Shown piece after piece: positions 53,959-63,064 of a stretch of 64,000 nucleotides of DNA. The position numbers were made by a program, and so were the translations under genes. Every line of letters begins with the position of its first letter. Position 1 is the stretch's first letter. The stretch covers positions 62,001 to 126,000 of the forward strand of contig NZ_MSSW01000030.1 of assembly GCF_002150685.1 (NCBI RefSeq), in the 5' to 3' direction. The stretch is from Algoriphagus antarcticus. Its GTDB lineage: Bacteria; Bacteroidota; Bacteroidia; Cytophagales; Cyclobacteriaceae. The notes beneath the pieces are model-generated. The model made no database searches and was not told the origin of the DNA. It saw nothing but the letters and a program-made list of their open reading frames with translations.

Positions 53959-54683
53959 TCAACTTCTGTTATACTTTTGATTCTTTTATTTAAAAAATTT
54001 AAATATAAACTTTTGATTGAAGCTGGCTTAGCTTTTAACAAAAAAAGACTGAAAGCCATTAAATTAGCGAGCTGCACTTTCAACCAACTATTTTCACTGT
54101 ATTTCCGCGCCGAAACTATCATTTCATCTGGAAGGACATGGAAATCAGATTTTTGCCGTATTCGTCTGACTAGTTCAAAATCTTCCATAATGCAAAAGGA
54201 CTCATCGAATCCACCTAATGTCTCAAAAAATGATTTTTTAATAAATAACGATTGATCGCCTCCTCCAGACAAAAGTCCATTGAAACGCGTAAACCACGAA
54301 TTAAACTTCAAAAGTCTACTTTCACGATCAAACCGATAGCGAAAACATCCGACTTGTTTTCCTTGGGATATAGCTAGTGAAATCGCTTTTGAAAATTCTT
54401 TGGAAGGTCTGGTGTCAGCATGTACAAAGTAAAAAATATCACCTTTAGCTTTATGGGCACCAAAATTTAACTGGGCAGCTCTGGAGCAGATAGGTGATTT
54501 GACAAATACAGCACCGAAAGATTTCGCTACTGCTGAGGAATTGTCGATAGAACCCCCATCCACTAAAATAATTTCTGAAAGTAATTCATTACCATATTTT
54601 TGAATGTAAGGAATCAATTCTTTCAAATTTTCCTCTTCATTCAGGCAGGGAATAATTACCGAAATCTTACACTCCTCAGTCAT
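53955..54683 (-). CDS. TIGR04283-type family 2 glycosyltransferase (arsenosugar-associated)
   Basis: The 242-aa enzyme has the GT-A opening SVIIPCLNEEENL, the nucleotide-sugar Asp in DGGSIDNS, the TIGR04283 stretch SRAAQLNFGAHKAKGDIFYF, the metal motif HADTRP and FNGLLSGGGDQSLFI. It has no membrane anchor except a weak C-terminal hydrophobic helix. In arsenosugar clusters this family is predicted to add or modify the sugar (established as a co-occurrence). It overlaps both neighbours. Confidence 0.88.
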   Translation of the reverse strand: MTEECKISVIIPCLNEEENLKELIPYIQKYGNELLSEIILVDGGSIDNSSAVAKSFGAVFVKSPICSRAAQLNFGAHKAKGDIFYFVHADTRPSKEFSKAISLAISQGKQVGCFRYRFDRESRLLKFNSWFTRFNGLLSGGGDQSLFIKKSFFETLGGFDESFCIMEDFELVRRIRQKSDFHVLPDEMIVSARKYSENSWLKVQLANLMAFSLFLLKAKPASIKSLYLNFLNKRIKSITEVE

Positions 54684-55299
54684 CCCTACGCTGGATCGAA
54701 TAATTCTTGATGTTGTTTTCCAGTATTACCTTTTGCAAAATCCCATTTTCGTATTGAAAACGGTTCATATTTCCATTAACATCTATCTCGTAAACGCCTT
54801 TATCAACCTCTCTGACAGTGGTAAGCATACCGAAATTCTCAGAAATAAGAATATCGCCATCTTTGGGTTCTTGAAAATATAATTTGGCAGGAGTTCCAAA
54901 AACAGCCTGATTTATTGGATCTTCATTGTGGAATTTATATGAATTGGCATCTATGTCATAGTGATCTTTGTTCCAATCTATTGTTGTCACAAAATTGCCA
55001 CGATTCGAATCTGATTTGGTAGTGGCTTTTATCAACTGTCCATCTTGAAACTTGACATTTTGAAGAAATTCAACATGAATTTTACCAAAAAACCAAAATT
55101 CGACTTTGCTATGAATTTGGTAATCCTCGCCAGTTGGAAGGGTTGTTTTATCTGCCTGCATGCTTCCAATCGTGAATCCAGCCAGCACAATATCATAAGT
55201 GTTCGTTTTGGTCTGACTAAAGCAATTCATGCTGGATCCCATCAGTAGCAAAAAGGACATTAAAACGAGACTTACTGGTTTATAGATTTTTAACAACAT
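54676..55299 (-). CDS. Exported DUF6134-like protein
   Basis: The 207-aa protein has a signal peptide (LVLMSFLLLMGSSMNCFSQ) and a beta-rich mature part (YDIVLAGFTIGSMQADKT, GKIHVEFLQNVKFQDGQL). DUF6134 is the closest family I recall. It has no enzyme motif. It overlaps the glycosyltransferase by 8 bp and lies within the arsenosugar-type cluster, which is not its usual place as far as I know. The function is unknown. Confidence 0.65.
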   Translation of the reverse strand: MLLKIYKPVSLVLMSFLLLMGSSMNCFSQTKTNTYDIVLAGFTIGSMQADKTTLPTGEDYQIHSKVEFWFFGKIHVEFLQNVKFQDGQLIKATTKSDSNRGNFVTTIDWNKDHYDIDANSYKFHNEDPINQAVFGTPAKLYFQEPKDGDILISENFGMLTTVREVDKGVYEIDVNGNMNRFQYENGILQKVILENNIKNYSIQRRDD

Positions 55300-55411
55300 A
55301 TATCTCTATTAAGAAGTGATGGGTTTGATTCTGTGTTTTTTTAATGACCAAAATCTGAAGTAAGATGGAGGTTTCCACTAGTTTTCTCCAAAAATTAAAG
55401 AAATATTAAGA

Positions 55412-56005
55412 TTAAAGTTTATACTTAAATCTATTCCATTCCTGTTCATAATCCACATCCGAAAGTGTAGGAAGCAGTGCAAAACAAATCTCATTCTGAG
55501 TCAAATATTCCTTCGTCAATGATGATACTTTGTCAGTACTCCATGGAATTCCTTTAAATAAACCTGGAATAAACTTGCGCATACCGAGCAAATAATATCC
55601 TCCATCATGTGCAGGGCCTATCACCGCGTCGTTTTCGTCTAATTCGTCAAATGCTTCAGAAATCAGTTCTGCAGTGATCTCTGCACAATCCGTTCCTACT
55701 ATTATCAGACGGTCAAACTTCTCTTCGAAAAGCTGTTGAAAGGCATTACTCATCTTTTCACCCAAATCCTGGCCTGACTGTAATTCAAATCGGTATTCTG
55801 AAGGATATTTTGATAGGTCTTCTTCCAGATGATCTGAGAAAAAGAGAATCTTCTGTACTGGACTTTTTGAAACTACTTTATGTGTGAATTTTACCAAAAG
55901 CTGATATGCTTCAAATGCTGCTTGATCTCCTATAGTGGCTGCAAGTCTGGTTTTTACTTTACCCAGCTCAGCATTTTTCTGAAAAATTAGTATCCCGTCC
56001 TTCAT
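55412..56005 (-). CDS. TIGR04282-type glycosyltransferase (DUF2064, arsenosugar-associated)
   Basis: The 197-aa protein has KNAELGKVKTRLAATIGDQ (start signature), QSGQDLGEKMSNAF, IIVGTDCAEIT and VIGPAHDGGYYLLGM, matching TIGR04282/DUF2064. The family pairs with TIGR04283 and ArsS in arsenosugar clusters. It stops 112 bp before the DUF6134-like gene and starts 1 bp from the ArsS stop. Confidence 0.9.
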   Translation of the reverse strand: MKDGILIFQKNAELGKVKTRLAATIGDQAAFEAYQLLVKFTHKVVSKSPVQKILFFSDHLEEDLSKYPSEYRFELQSGQDLGEKMSNAFQQLFEEKFDRLIIVGTDCAEITAELISEAFDELDENDAVIGPAHDGGYYLLGMRKFIPGLFKGIPWSTDKVSSLTKEYLTQNEICFALLPTLSDVDYEQEWNRFKYKL

Positions 56006-56006
56006 A

Positions 56007-57059
56007 TTATGCTGTTGTACCTCCGCAACTTGATCCTGCTCCTGCCGTGCATCCGAAGCAGTGATTTTTGACTATGATGTCTCTCTCAGTAAGTGATTTC
56101 TCATTCCAGTCTTTTATATGCTGCGAATCTATAGATGTCACCTTAAGCTCCAGCATTTGATTGAAATCACAATCATACAAATAACCGTCCCATCCTACTG
56201 AGATGGTGTTTCTGCACATTACTCCAGAGGCGGCCACAGGATTGAAACTATCAATTAGCTTTTCCATATACCCCTCATAGTTTTCACTTCTCAGGAGATA
56301 TTCCAGAAATCGACTAATCGGTAAATTGGTAATAGTAAAAAGAGAATTGAAAGTAATGCCATATTTATCATCAAGACGCTTCTTAAACTCCGCTTCCAAG
56401 CCAGCTTGTGCTGCAGGCATAAATGCGCCAGAAGGATTATAGACTAAATTTAAAACCAAACCAGTTCCTTCTACTCCATATCCCTGGTCGTTCAGCAGTT
56501 TTAGCGCTTTGATAGATTTCTCGAAAACACCATCCCCACGCTGGGAATCTGTTTTGGTTGCTGTGAAGTAAGGTAAAGAAGAAGCAATTTCAATTCTATG
56601 CTTCATAAAAAACTCAGGCAAATCGTGGTATTTAGGATTCGCCAGAATGATGGTGAGATTGCATCGGACAATTATAGTAATCTCAGAATCTATGGAGCGT
56701 ATAGCTTCTACAAACCAACGGAATTCAGGATTCATTTCTGGCGCTCCGCCAGTAAGATCAATTGTGGTAACTGAATGATTTTTTACGACTTCCAGACATT
56801 GCTGCATGGTGTCACGGGTCATGATTTCTTTGCGGTCAGGCCCAGCATCCACATGGCAGTGTTTGCAAACCTGATTGCACATTTTGCCCAGATTGATTTG
56901 CAGAACTTCGATCTGAGTTGGTTTTAGAGGAAAAAGATTGATTTTCTTAAGTTCAGAAGCAAAACTATCCCCTGAAAAGCCTGGCATATCGCTTTCTAAG
57001 TGTTGAATTTCAGCTTCTGAGCTAGATAGTGGGTGATCTTGCGCTTTTAGAGACTTCAT
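56007..57059 (-). CDS. arsS: Arsenosugar biosynthesis radical SAM protein
   Basis: The 350-aa enzyme has the radical SAM cluster motif CxxxCxxC in KMCNQVCKHCHVDAGPDRKE, a second Gly-rich block (DLTGGAPEMNPEFRWFV) and a C-terminal Cys region (NHCFGCTAGAGSSCGGTTA) typical of ArsS. ArsS transfers the 5'-deoxyadenosyl group to a methylated arsenical (established). The methylated substrate needs ArsM, which is not in this window. It starts 4 bp before the CMD gene's stop. Confidence 0.93.
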   Translation of the reverse strand: MKSLKAQDHPLSSSEAEIQHLESDMPGFSGDSFASELKKINLFPLKPTQIEVLQINLGKMCNQVCKHCHVDAGPDRKEIMTRDTMQQCLEVVKNHSVTTIDLTGGAPEMNPEFRWFVEAIRSIDSEITIIVRCNLTIILANPKYHDLPEFFMKHRIEIASSLPYFTATKTDSQRGDGVFEKSIKALKLLNDQGYGVEGTGLVLNLVYNPSGAFMPAAQAGLEAEFKKRLDDKYGITFNSLFTITNLPISRFLEYLLRSENYEGYMEKLIDSFNPVAASGVMCRNTISVGWDGYLYDCDFNQMLELKVTSIDSQHIKDWNEKSLTERDIIVKNHCFGCTAGAGSSCGGTTA

Positions 57060-57062
57060 TGA

Positions 57063-57395
57063 TTACATTGATATTTCCTTCACTTTATTCATCATTTGAG
57101 TAGCATGTACCAGCGATGCACCTCCTCGGATAGCCGCTGCCACATGAACGGCCTCCATCATTTGCTCCTCGTCGCAGCCTTTTTCCATGGTATCTGTAGT
57201 GTATGCATCAATACAATAAGGGCACTGGATCGTATGGGCAACTGCAAGTGCGATCAACGATTTCTCTCTTGCCGTGAGTGCGCCTTCGGCAAAGACTTCT
57301 CCATAATACTCAAAAAACTTATCGGCGAGAGGCTTTTGAAATTCACCTATTTTGCCAAAATTCTTAAGGTCCTCTGGATTGTAGTAAGTTTTCAT
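57063..57395 (-). CDS. Arsenosugar-associated peroxidase-like (carboxymuconolactone decarboxylase fold) protein
   Basis: I start at ATG 57395 (MKTYYNPEDLKNFGKIGEF); a longer frame from 57524 would run through the promoter region. The 110-aa AhpD/CMD-fold protein has the redox pair CPYC in HTIQCPYCIDAYT and a following EEQMMEAVHVAAAIRGGASL. It is the first gene of the cluster and divergent from the peroxiredoxin gene. It is likely a small reductant or peroxidase in the arsenical pathway. Confidence 0.9.
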   Translation of the reverse strand: MKTYYNPEDLKNFGKIGEFQKPLADKFFEYYGEVFAEGALTAREKSLIALAVAHTIQCPYCIDAYTTDTMEKGCDEEQMMEAVHVAAAIRGGASLVHATQMMNKVKEISM

Positions 57396-57431
57396 TGTGT
57401 TTGGTTTTAGTTTATTTACGAAGTAAAAGTA

Positions 57432-57451
57432 TAAGTTGGACTTACAACTTA
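57432..57451. promoter_or_regulatory. Palindrome at the arsenosugar operon promoter
   Basis: TAAGTTG-N6-CAACTTA is a perfect 7-bp inverted repeat 36 bp upstream of the operon start and between it and the divergent peroxiredoxin gene. Size and place fit a repressor site. I do not recognise the regulator. Confidence 0.5.
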
Positions 57452-57575
57452 CTTTTCCCAAAATGGGTTTATGTTCCCCTATTTTTTTATAAAGATTTAG
57501 AAAAACAGGAACCGAAAAGCACATTGGATGTTATATTGGACGTATAGAAAACAGAACTTTTAAACAATAACTAAT

Positions 57576-58211
57576 ATGGCATTACGACTAGGCGACACGG
57601 CCCCAAACTTTACGGCCGACACTACAGAAGGAAAAATTGATTTATACGAGTATTTAGGAGATGGTTGGGGAGTTCTATTCTCACACCCCGCTGACTATAC
57701 TCCGGTATGTACGACAGAATTAGGAGCAGTAGCGAAGCTTAAGGATGAGTTTGCAAAGCGAAACACAAAAGTACTAGCGCTAAGTGTAGATGGAGTAGAA
57801 AACCACAGAGGCTGGATTTCTGACATCAATGAGACACAGGGCACTACCGTGAATTTCCCGATCATCGGAGATGAGGATAGAAAAGTGTCGGATTTATATG
57901 ATATGATTCATCCTAATTCCAGTGAAAACTTCACAGTTCGCTCCGTATTTATTATAGGAAATGATAAGAAGATCAAACTTATTATCTCTTACCCAGCAAG
58001 CACAGGTAGAAACTTTGATGAGTTGCTAAGAGTAATCGACTCTCTGCAGTTGACCGCCAATTATTCAGTGGCTACGCCAGCCAATTGGAAGCAAGGTGAA
58101 GATGTTGTAGTCTCTCCAAGTATCCAGACTGAAGATATCCCTGCGAAATTTCCTAAGGGACACAAAGTCATCAAACCCTATTTGAGAATGACTCCTCAAC
58201 CAGACTTATAA
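57576..58211 (+). CDS. 1-Cys peroxiredoxin (Prx6 family)
   Basis: The 211-aa enzyme has the peroxidatic Cys in DYTPVCTTELG and the Prx6-type C-terminal domain (RVIDSLQLTANYSVATPANW, then KVIKPYLRMTPQPDL). There is no resolving Cys of the 2-Cys type. It reduces peroxides in the cytoplasm. It is divergent from the arsenosugar operon and ends at a strong terminator. Confidence 0.94.
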   Translation: MALRLGDTAPNFTADTTEGKIDLYEYLGDGWGVLFSHPADYTPVCTTELGAVAKLKDEFAKRNTKVLALSVDGVENHRGWISDINETQGTTVNFPIIGDEDRKVSDLYDMIHPNSSENFTVRSVFIIGNDKKIKLIISYPASTGRNFDELLRVIDSLQLTANYSVATPANWKQGEDVVVSPSIQTEDIPAKFPKGHKVIKPYLRMTPQPDL

Positions 58212-58223
58212 TCAACTGGTATT

Positions 58224-58261
58224 CAATCAAAAAGGCTTCCAATTGGAAGCCTTTTTGATTG
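58224..58261. terminator. Bidirectional intrinsic terminator
   Basis: A 17-bp perfect stem (core AAAAAGGCTTCC/GGAAGCCTTTTT) with loop AATT lies between the converging peroxiredoxin and DUF1330 genes. Confidence 0.92.
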
Positions 58262-58279
58262 GATCCTCTACTCAGAAAT

Positions 58280-58564
58280 TTATGATTCTATCAACAGAAA
58301 TTTGGCAATGGCAGCACCAGCTCTTACAGATTTGGCATGCTGATATCCTTCTGAATTATACCAAGCTTCAGCTTTCTCCTTCGTAGGGAATTTCAGCATC
58401 ACCAATCGCTCATGATTCCAATCTCCCTCTAAGACGGTGACAGGATTTCCACGAAGGATAAACTTACCGCCATACGCTGAAACTGTCGCAGGCGTTAGTT
58501 CCTTATAAGCATTGTACTTTTCAGGATCCGTGATATCAACTTCTATTATTACAAAAGCGGGCAT
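58280..58564 (-). CDS. DUF1330 protein
   Basis: The 94-aa protein matches DUF1330: AFVIIEVDITDPEKYNAYKE, GGKFILRGNPVTVLEGDW, RLVMLKFPTKEKAEAWYNSE and GYQHAKSVR. It has the ferredoxin-like dimeric fold of small antibiotic-monooxygenase-like proteins. There is no known reaction. It stands alone after the terminator. Confidence 0.92.
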   Translation of the reverse strand: MPAFVIIEVDITDPEKYNAYKELTPATVSAYGGKFILRGNPVTVLEGDWNHERLVMLKFPTKEKAEAWYNSEGYQHAKSVRAGAAIAKFLLIES

Positions 58565-58609
58565 AAAACTGTTTTTTTGTTCAGTGTAAACTTAACTCAA
58601 ATAGTAGAA

Positions 58610-59998
58610 TCATTCAAATCCAACTCCGGCTGCATACCTCGTTTTTGCATAGGTGATTTTTCGTTTGGAAAGTAATTCGTTTAAAGTAATTCTTGAACCA
58701 AACACCGATACTTCCCTGCTATTTACTAGAAACAAACTGCTTTCTCCAATCTCAAAACGCCTCAATTCCCCTTGCAGGAGCATTTCCAAAGCGACGACAT
58801 TTCGAGTGTAAGTATTGATCTGAGCATTTAATGCACTCCAGCTGTTCAGTTCATTTTCGAGTTTGGTGCGAAGCTGAAGTTCTTTCAAATCTCTGGAGTT
58901 TTCCTTGAAATCAATTTTAGCTTCTGCCAGTCGCATTCCACCTCTCGCCTTTCTCCACATCAATGGTGTGTACATTGTTAGTCCCCATTTATAATTGTTC
59001 TCAAAGAAAGTGTTTTGATCAAATTGATTTACCTCTTCTGTCAGAAAATTATACTTAAGCTTTACCACAGGAATAATCTGTTGAGCTTTGAGTCGTCTCT
59101 CCACATCCAAGCTAGCCAATTCATAATCTACGAGCATCAACTCAGGATGCGCTGCAATCAGTACGCGAAGCTCTTCTTCATTTAATATCAATGACTGGCC
59201 TGAATAGAGATTCTCGGGAAATGTTGCCATATCCAGCGCAATAGGATTACCAGAATCATCCCATAGAAAATTGCTAAGCTCTTGAGTTCGGACGAAAAGC
59301 TCATTTTCAGCCTTTAAGAGATTATACTCTCTATTCAAAAGTTGCGTGGCTGCTTCCACAGTATCTATAGCCGGAAAATCTCCTTGCTCGTAACTGATTT
59401 TCACCCCTCTAAATCTAATGATGGCTAATTCTACTCCTTCAGCTAGCAAAACTTTATTCGCATGGGCAAGCGACCAATTCCAATATGCGTCAGTAGCTTG
59501 GAGATACAGTTCATTGAGCAGTCTTTTACGATCCGACTCCGTGGACTGTTGGTAAATCTGCGCTTTTCGTAGCCCTGCTCTTCTATCATCTAAAATCAAC
59601 CCTTGTCCAAGATTAATAGACGCTCCCGCTGACAACAAACCTCCTGTTGGCAGAGCGTTTTCTTGATTGATAAATTGTCCTGAATTCTGTTCAAAGGCTC
59701 CATTTAGCTCTATTCCAGCCCAGGTAGGGATGGAAATACCAGCCTCTCGTTTATCGTAATAGGCCTTTTCGTCGTAACTTTTCTTATCCAGATTACCATA
59801 AAGCAAAGGATCGAAACTTCCTCTGGCGGTACGGACTTCCATATCTCCCATCGTAAGCATGATATCAGCTTGAGCTGAAAGCGGGTGGTACGACTTCACC
59901 CATTCCAGATATGTCTCAAAAGCTAAGGTATCACCACCTTGAGCATGAAGATTTAAACTGCTGGCAAATAGTAAGAAAGTAAAGAATATCCTTTTCAT
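58610..59998 (-). CDS. TolC-family outer membrane efflux protein
   Basis: The 462-aa protein has a signal peptide ending SLNLHAQ and two repeated long-helix halves typical of TolC (YLQATDAYWNWSLAHANKVL and AEAKIDFKENSRDLKELQLR). It gives the outer-membrane duct of a tripartite exporter. The start overlaps the HlyD gene by 4 bp. It is the last gene of the TetR-ABC-HlyD-TolC operon. Confidence 0.92.
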   Translation of the reverse strand: MKRIFFTFLLFASSLNLHAQGGDTLAFETYLEWVKSYHPLSAQADIMLTMGDMEVRTARGSFDPLLYGNLDKKSYDEKAYYDKREAGISIPTWAGIELNGAFEQNSGQFINQENALPTGGLLSAGASINLGQGLILDDRRAGLRKAQIYQQSTESDRKRLLNELYLQATDAYWNWSLAHANKVLLAEGVELAIIRFRGVKISYEQGDFPAIDTVEAATQLLNREYNLLKAENELFVRTQELSNFLWDDSGNPIALDMATFPENLYSGQSLILNEEELRVLIAAHPELMLVDYELASLDVERRLKAQQIIPVVKLKYNFLTEEVNQFDQNTFFENNYKWGLTMYTPLMWRKARGGMRLAEAKIDFKENSRDLKELQLRTKLENELNSWSALNAQINTYTRNVVALEMLLQGELRRFEIGESSLFLVNSREVSVFGSRITLNELLSKRKITYAKTRYAAGVGFE

Positions 59999-61350
59999 TT
60001 CTTTCCTGATGCTATTTTATCTTTCTGAATTCTCGTATAGTAATCAGCCGGAAACCCATTAAGTTGTCTCCAGATTTCATACCATACCGGCACATCATTA
60101 AGTAAAGCTATTCCATCCGCTCCAGATCCTACCCGCAGAACCTCAGGCCAAGCCTCCTCTTCCGGATCCTCTCCCACCAAAACTCTGAATTGATTACTCG
60201 TGCCTGCAAATTGATCAATAGCTACAATCACTCCTCCGAATGTACCATTGGATAGCCTAGGCCAGCCTGTAAATACAATCGCTGGCCAGCCATCAAAAAT
60301 GAAACGTACTTTTTTCCCCACGACCATTAATGGCAAATCAACGGGCGAGATGTACATCTCTACCGCTAGATCACCATTGGAAGGCACAATATTGACTATT
60401 TGGTCTCCCTCTTTTATCGTCTCACCTAAACCAACTTGAATGGCCTCAGCTATAAATCCGTCCTGTGGCGCCAGAATGTGTCTAAAACCTTTCCGCGCCT
60501 CATAGTTGGAATATTGATTTTCAAGTTTGGTAGCAGAACCTTCTGCATCGTATTGACTTGATTGGGCTGTGTACATGTCCGATTCAGCTTTAGCCAATTT
60601 ATCGCTGAAATCATTGTCTATTGCACCCAGCTCTATTTGAGCAGAAATGAAGGAATTCCTGCTGCTCAATAAACTGTTCTGTGCTCCAATTACACTTGCC
60701 TTCACTTCTTGGAATTTCAACCTGCGAGTTTCTAGATCAGTGAGAGATCGTAATCCTTCTTCATAGAGTTTTTCCGCTCTTTCAAGTTGCTTAATACCGA
60801 TTTCATAATTGACTTTGGCTTGTTCAAAACGGATGCTATCAGACTCCACTTCTAATTCTGCCATCTGTAGCTTATTCCTAGCTTGCTCTTTTCTTAAAAT
60901 ATTATTTCGCTCCAAAGCTGCTATCTGACTATCCAACGCCTTTACTTTTTCCTTGTAAGAAAGAGCTGAAAGATTCTTTGCTTCCACCTGGAGCTGCGTC
61001 CTAGGCAATAGCAACGAATCGAAGTACTCATCTTTCACCTCTGTAATACTGACGATGGTATCTCCCTTACTTACATAAGATCCTTCATTTACATACCACT
61101 TATCTATCCTACCTGCTATTACAGATTGAATGGTCTGAGCGCGGTGCTCAGGCTGAAGCATTGTGACATAGCCTTTTGATCTGATATACTGAGTCCATGG
61201 AAGGAAAAGCATGAGAAAAACTATGCAGCAGGACACAAATAGTATCCGCACCCGTCTCTTCTTCTGTGCACTTGCTAAAGTCATTTTCAGACTTTCTGAT
61301 TGCTCAAAAGGCTTTCGATCTTTGATTATATTTTCAGAGATGTTTAACAT
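59995..61350 (-). CDS. HlyD-type periplasmic adaptor (membrane fusion protein)
   Basis: The 451-aa protein has a single membrane helix (ILFVSCCIVFLMLFLPW), a biotinyl-lipoyl half (AGRIDKWYVNEGSYVSKGDT), a long coiled-coil hairpin (about 110-270), a second lipoyl half (ILAPQDGFIAEAIQVGLGE) and a beta-barrel domain. It links the inner-membrane ABC protein with TolC. It starts 4 bp after the ABC gene and ends overlapping tolC-like. Confidence 0.93.
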   Translation of the reverse strand: MLNISENIIKDRKPFEQSESLKMTLASAQKKRRVRILFVSCCIVFLMLFLPWTQYIRSKGYVTMLQPEHRAQTIQSVIAGRIDKWYVNEGSYVSKGDTIVSITEVKDEYFDSLLLPRTQLQVEAKNLSALSYKEKVKALDSQIAALERNNILRKEQARNKLQMAELEVESDSIRFEQAKVNYEIGIKQLERAEKLYEEGLRSLTDLETRRLKFQEVKASVIGAQNSLLSSRNSFISAQIELGAIDNDFSDKLAKAESDMYTAQSSQYDAEGSATKLENQYSNYEARKGFRHILAPQDGFIAEAIQVGLGETIKEGDQIVNIVPSNGDLAVEMYISPVDLPLMVVGKKVRFIFDGWPAIVFTGWPRLSNGTFGGVIVAIDQFAGTSNQFRVLVGEDPEEEAWPEVLRVGSGADGIALLNDVPVWYEIWRQLNGFPADYYTRIQKDKIASGKK

Positions 61351-61354
61351 AGTC

Positions 61355-63064
61355 CTAAGAGTTAAGAGTTAAAAAATTTTGATATCCCAATTGATTCCCT
61401 TGGTAGATAAGATGGCCATCGTCCATCACGATTACCTGACTTGCTTGCTTGATCACCTGCTCATCTTGAGTGACCATCAAGAGCGTCCAATTACCTCCAA
61501 ACAAGTATGCCATAACCCGTAGTTTTACCTCCTTATCTATATGCTGAAGGCCATTTTCCAATATCAATGCTTGCGGATCTCCTACAAATCCTCTTGCAAG
61601 GATAATCGCTTGAGCTAATTTTCTAGAAAGTCCTCTGCCTTCAGGGAGAAGCATTGTTTCCAAGTCATCGGGGAGTTGGTAAATAAATTCTTTTAAACCC
61701 ACCAATTCGATGAGAAACTCCATTTGATTAGGATCTATATCACGTCCTACTAAAATATTTTCTGCTATAGTCCCATGGAAAATCTGCTGCAATTCTAAAC
61801 AGTCACCTACCACACTTCTATATTTATCCAAATTGATCATCTCCAACGATAGATCATTAACTTTTACTTTACCCTGATAGCTTTCGTAAAGACCAGATAG
61901 CAATGCAAGAATAGCACTTTTGCCACTTCCGCTTTTACCGGTAATCACTACTTTTGAACCAGGTTCGACAGTAAGAGTAACTCCTTTCAAAATGGGTTTG
62001 CTTACATCTCTTGGCTGAAAGATGACATTTTCCATAGCCAATTTAATTCCTGTGGACTGAGTAGTAATGTCTTTTTCGGCTTCATTATGTCCTTCAAGTT
62101 CCATATCCATGACCTGCCCTAGTTTTTCTGAGGCCACAAGTGTATCATAAACCGTCTCTAGCGAGATAATCAATTTCTCCACCGCATTGACCACCATGAT
62201 GATTATTACCTCAGCAGCAACGAATTGACCTATACTTATTTGTTCATTTATCAACAATAAACTTCCTGCTATCAAAAGGCTAGTCACAATAAGTACCTTG
62301 AATCCTATGAGCACTTTGTATTGAAATATCAATACAGAAAAGTGATCTATTCTGAACTCGACATAGCGCTTCAGAAGCTTGTCCACTCTTAGAATTGGCA
62401 ACTTAGAATCTCCTCCGATAAGCTTAAATGTGTTGAGTGTCCTGCCGATTTCTTCCAACCAATAGGCCGTCTCATACTTGTAGGTTGACTCTTTCATCGC
62501 GGTGGACATACCTTTTGCACTCGTGAAATAAAATATCACAATTAAGATGAGAACAAGAACTATCCCAAATAGAATAAACGTCGCATGATAAAATGATAAC
62601 AAAATCAGCCCAAAAACCACCTGAATCAATGCTGTGGAATAATCCACCAAGATTTTGGATACGCCCTTTTGAAGATTAATTGTATCGAAAAATCTATTGA
62701 CAATCTCGGGTGCATACTTGCCGTGGAAAAGCTCAGATTTTATCTTAGGCAGTCTATATGCCATAGATAACCCTGATTTGGCAAAAATTCTTTGCTGTAG
62801 TTTCTCTGTGATTTGCAACTGAGAAACCTGTAGAAAACCACCGAAAGCTATACCTGCGGCTACTATGAGCACCAAGATCACCCAGGAAGTAGTAATCCTT
62901 CCACCAAGGACGAAATTCAAAATAGCCTGAATCCCCAATGGAAGTGACAGAGCTACCAATCCATTCAGAATGGCATAAAAGTAGATCGAATAAACTTGAT
63001 CCTTTTCCTCTTTCAGAAGATTGAAAAATCGCTTTATGGGAGTAATTGTCTTAATATTATTCAT
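61355..63064 (-). CDS. ABC exporter subunit with degenerate ATPase motifs
   Basis: The 569-aa protein has an ABC type-1 transmembrane domain (about 10-310, six helices) and a nucleotide-binding domain. Walker A is intact (GKSGSGKSAIL). The Q-loop Gln appears replaced (CLELQQIFHGTI), the signature reads GRGLSRKLAQ instead of LSGGQ, Walker B is ALILEN rather than LLLDE so both acidic residues differ, and the H-loop His is Gln (VTQDE). It overlaps the TetR gene by 8 bp. It may hydrolyse ATP poorly or work with another subunit. Family members of this kind occur with HlyD and TolC in Bacteroidota. Confidence 0.9.
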   Translation of the reverse strand: MNNIKTITPIKRFFNLLKEEKDQVYSIYFYAILNGLVALSLPLGIQAILNFVLGGRITTSWVILVLIVAAGIAFGGFLQVSQLQITEKLQQRIFAKSGLSMAYRLPKIKSELFHGKYAPEIVNRFFDTINLQKGVSKILVDYSTALIQVVFGLILLSFYHATFILFGIVLVLILIVIFYFTSAKGMSTAMKESTYKYETAYWLEEIGRTLNTFKLIGGDSKLPILRVDKLLKRYVEFRIDHFSVLIFQYKVLIGFKVLIVTSLLIAGSLLLINEQISIGQFVAAEVIIIMVVNAVEKLIISLETVYDTLVASEKLGQVMDMELEGHNEAEKDITTQSTGIKLAMENVIFQPRDVSKPILKGVTLTVEPGSKVVITGKSGSGKSAILALLSGLYESYQGKVKVNDLSLEMINLDKYRSVVGDCLELQQIFHGTIAENILVGRDIDPNQMEFLIELVGLKEFIYQLPDDLETMLLPEGRGLSRKLAQAIILARGFVGDPQALILENGLQHIDKEVKLRVMAYLFGGNWTLLMVTQDEQVIKQASQVIVMDDGHLIYQGNQLGYQNFLTLNS

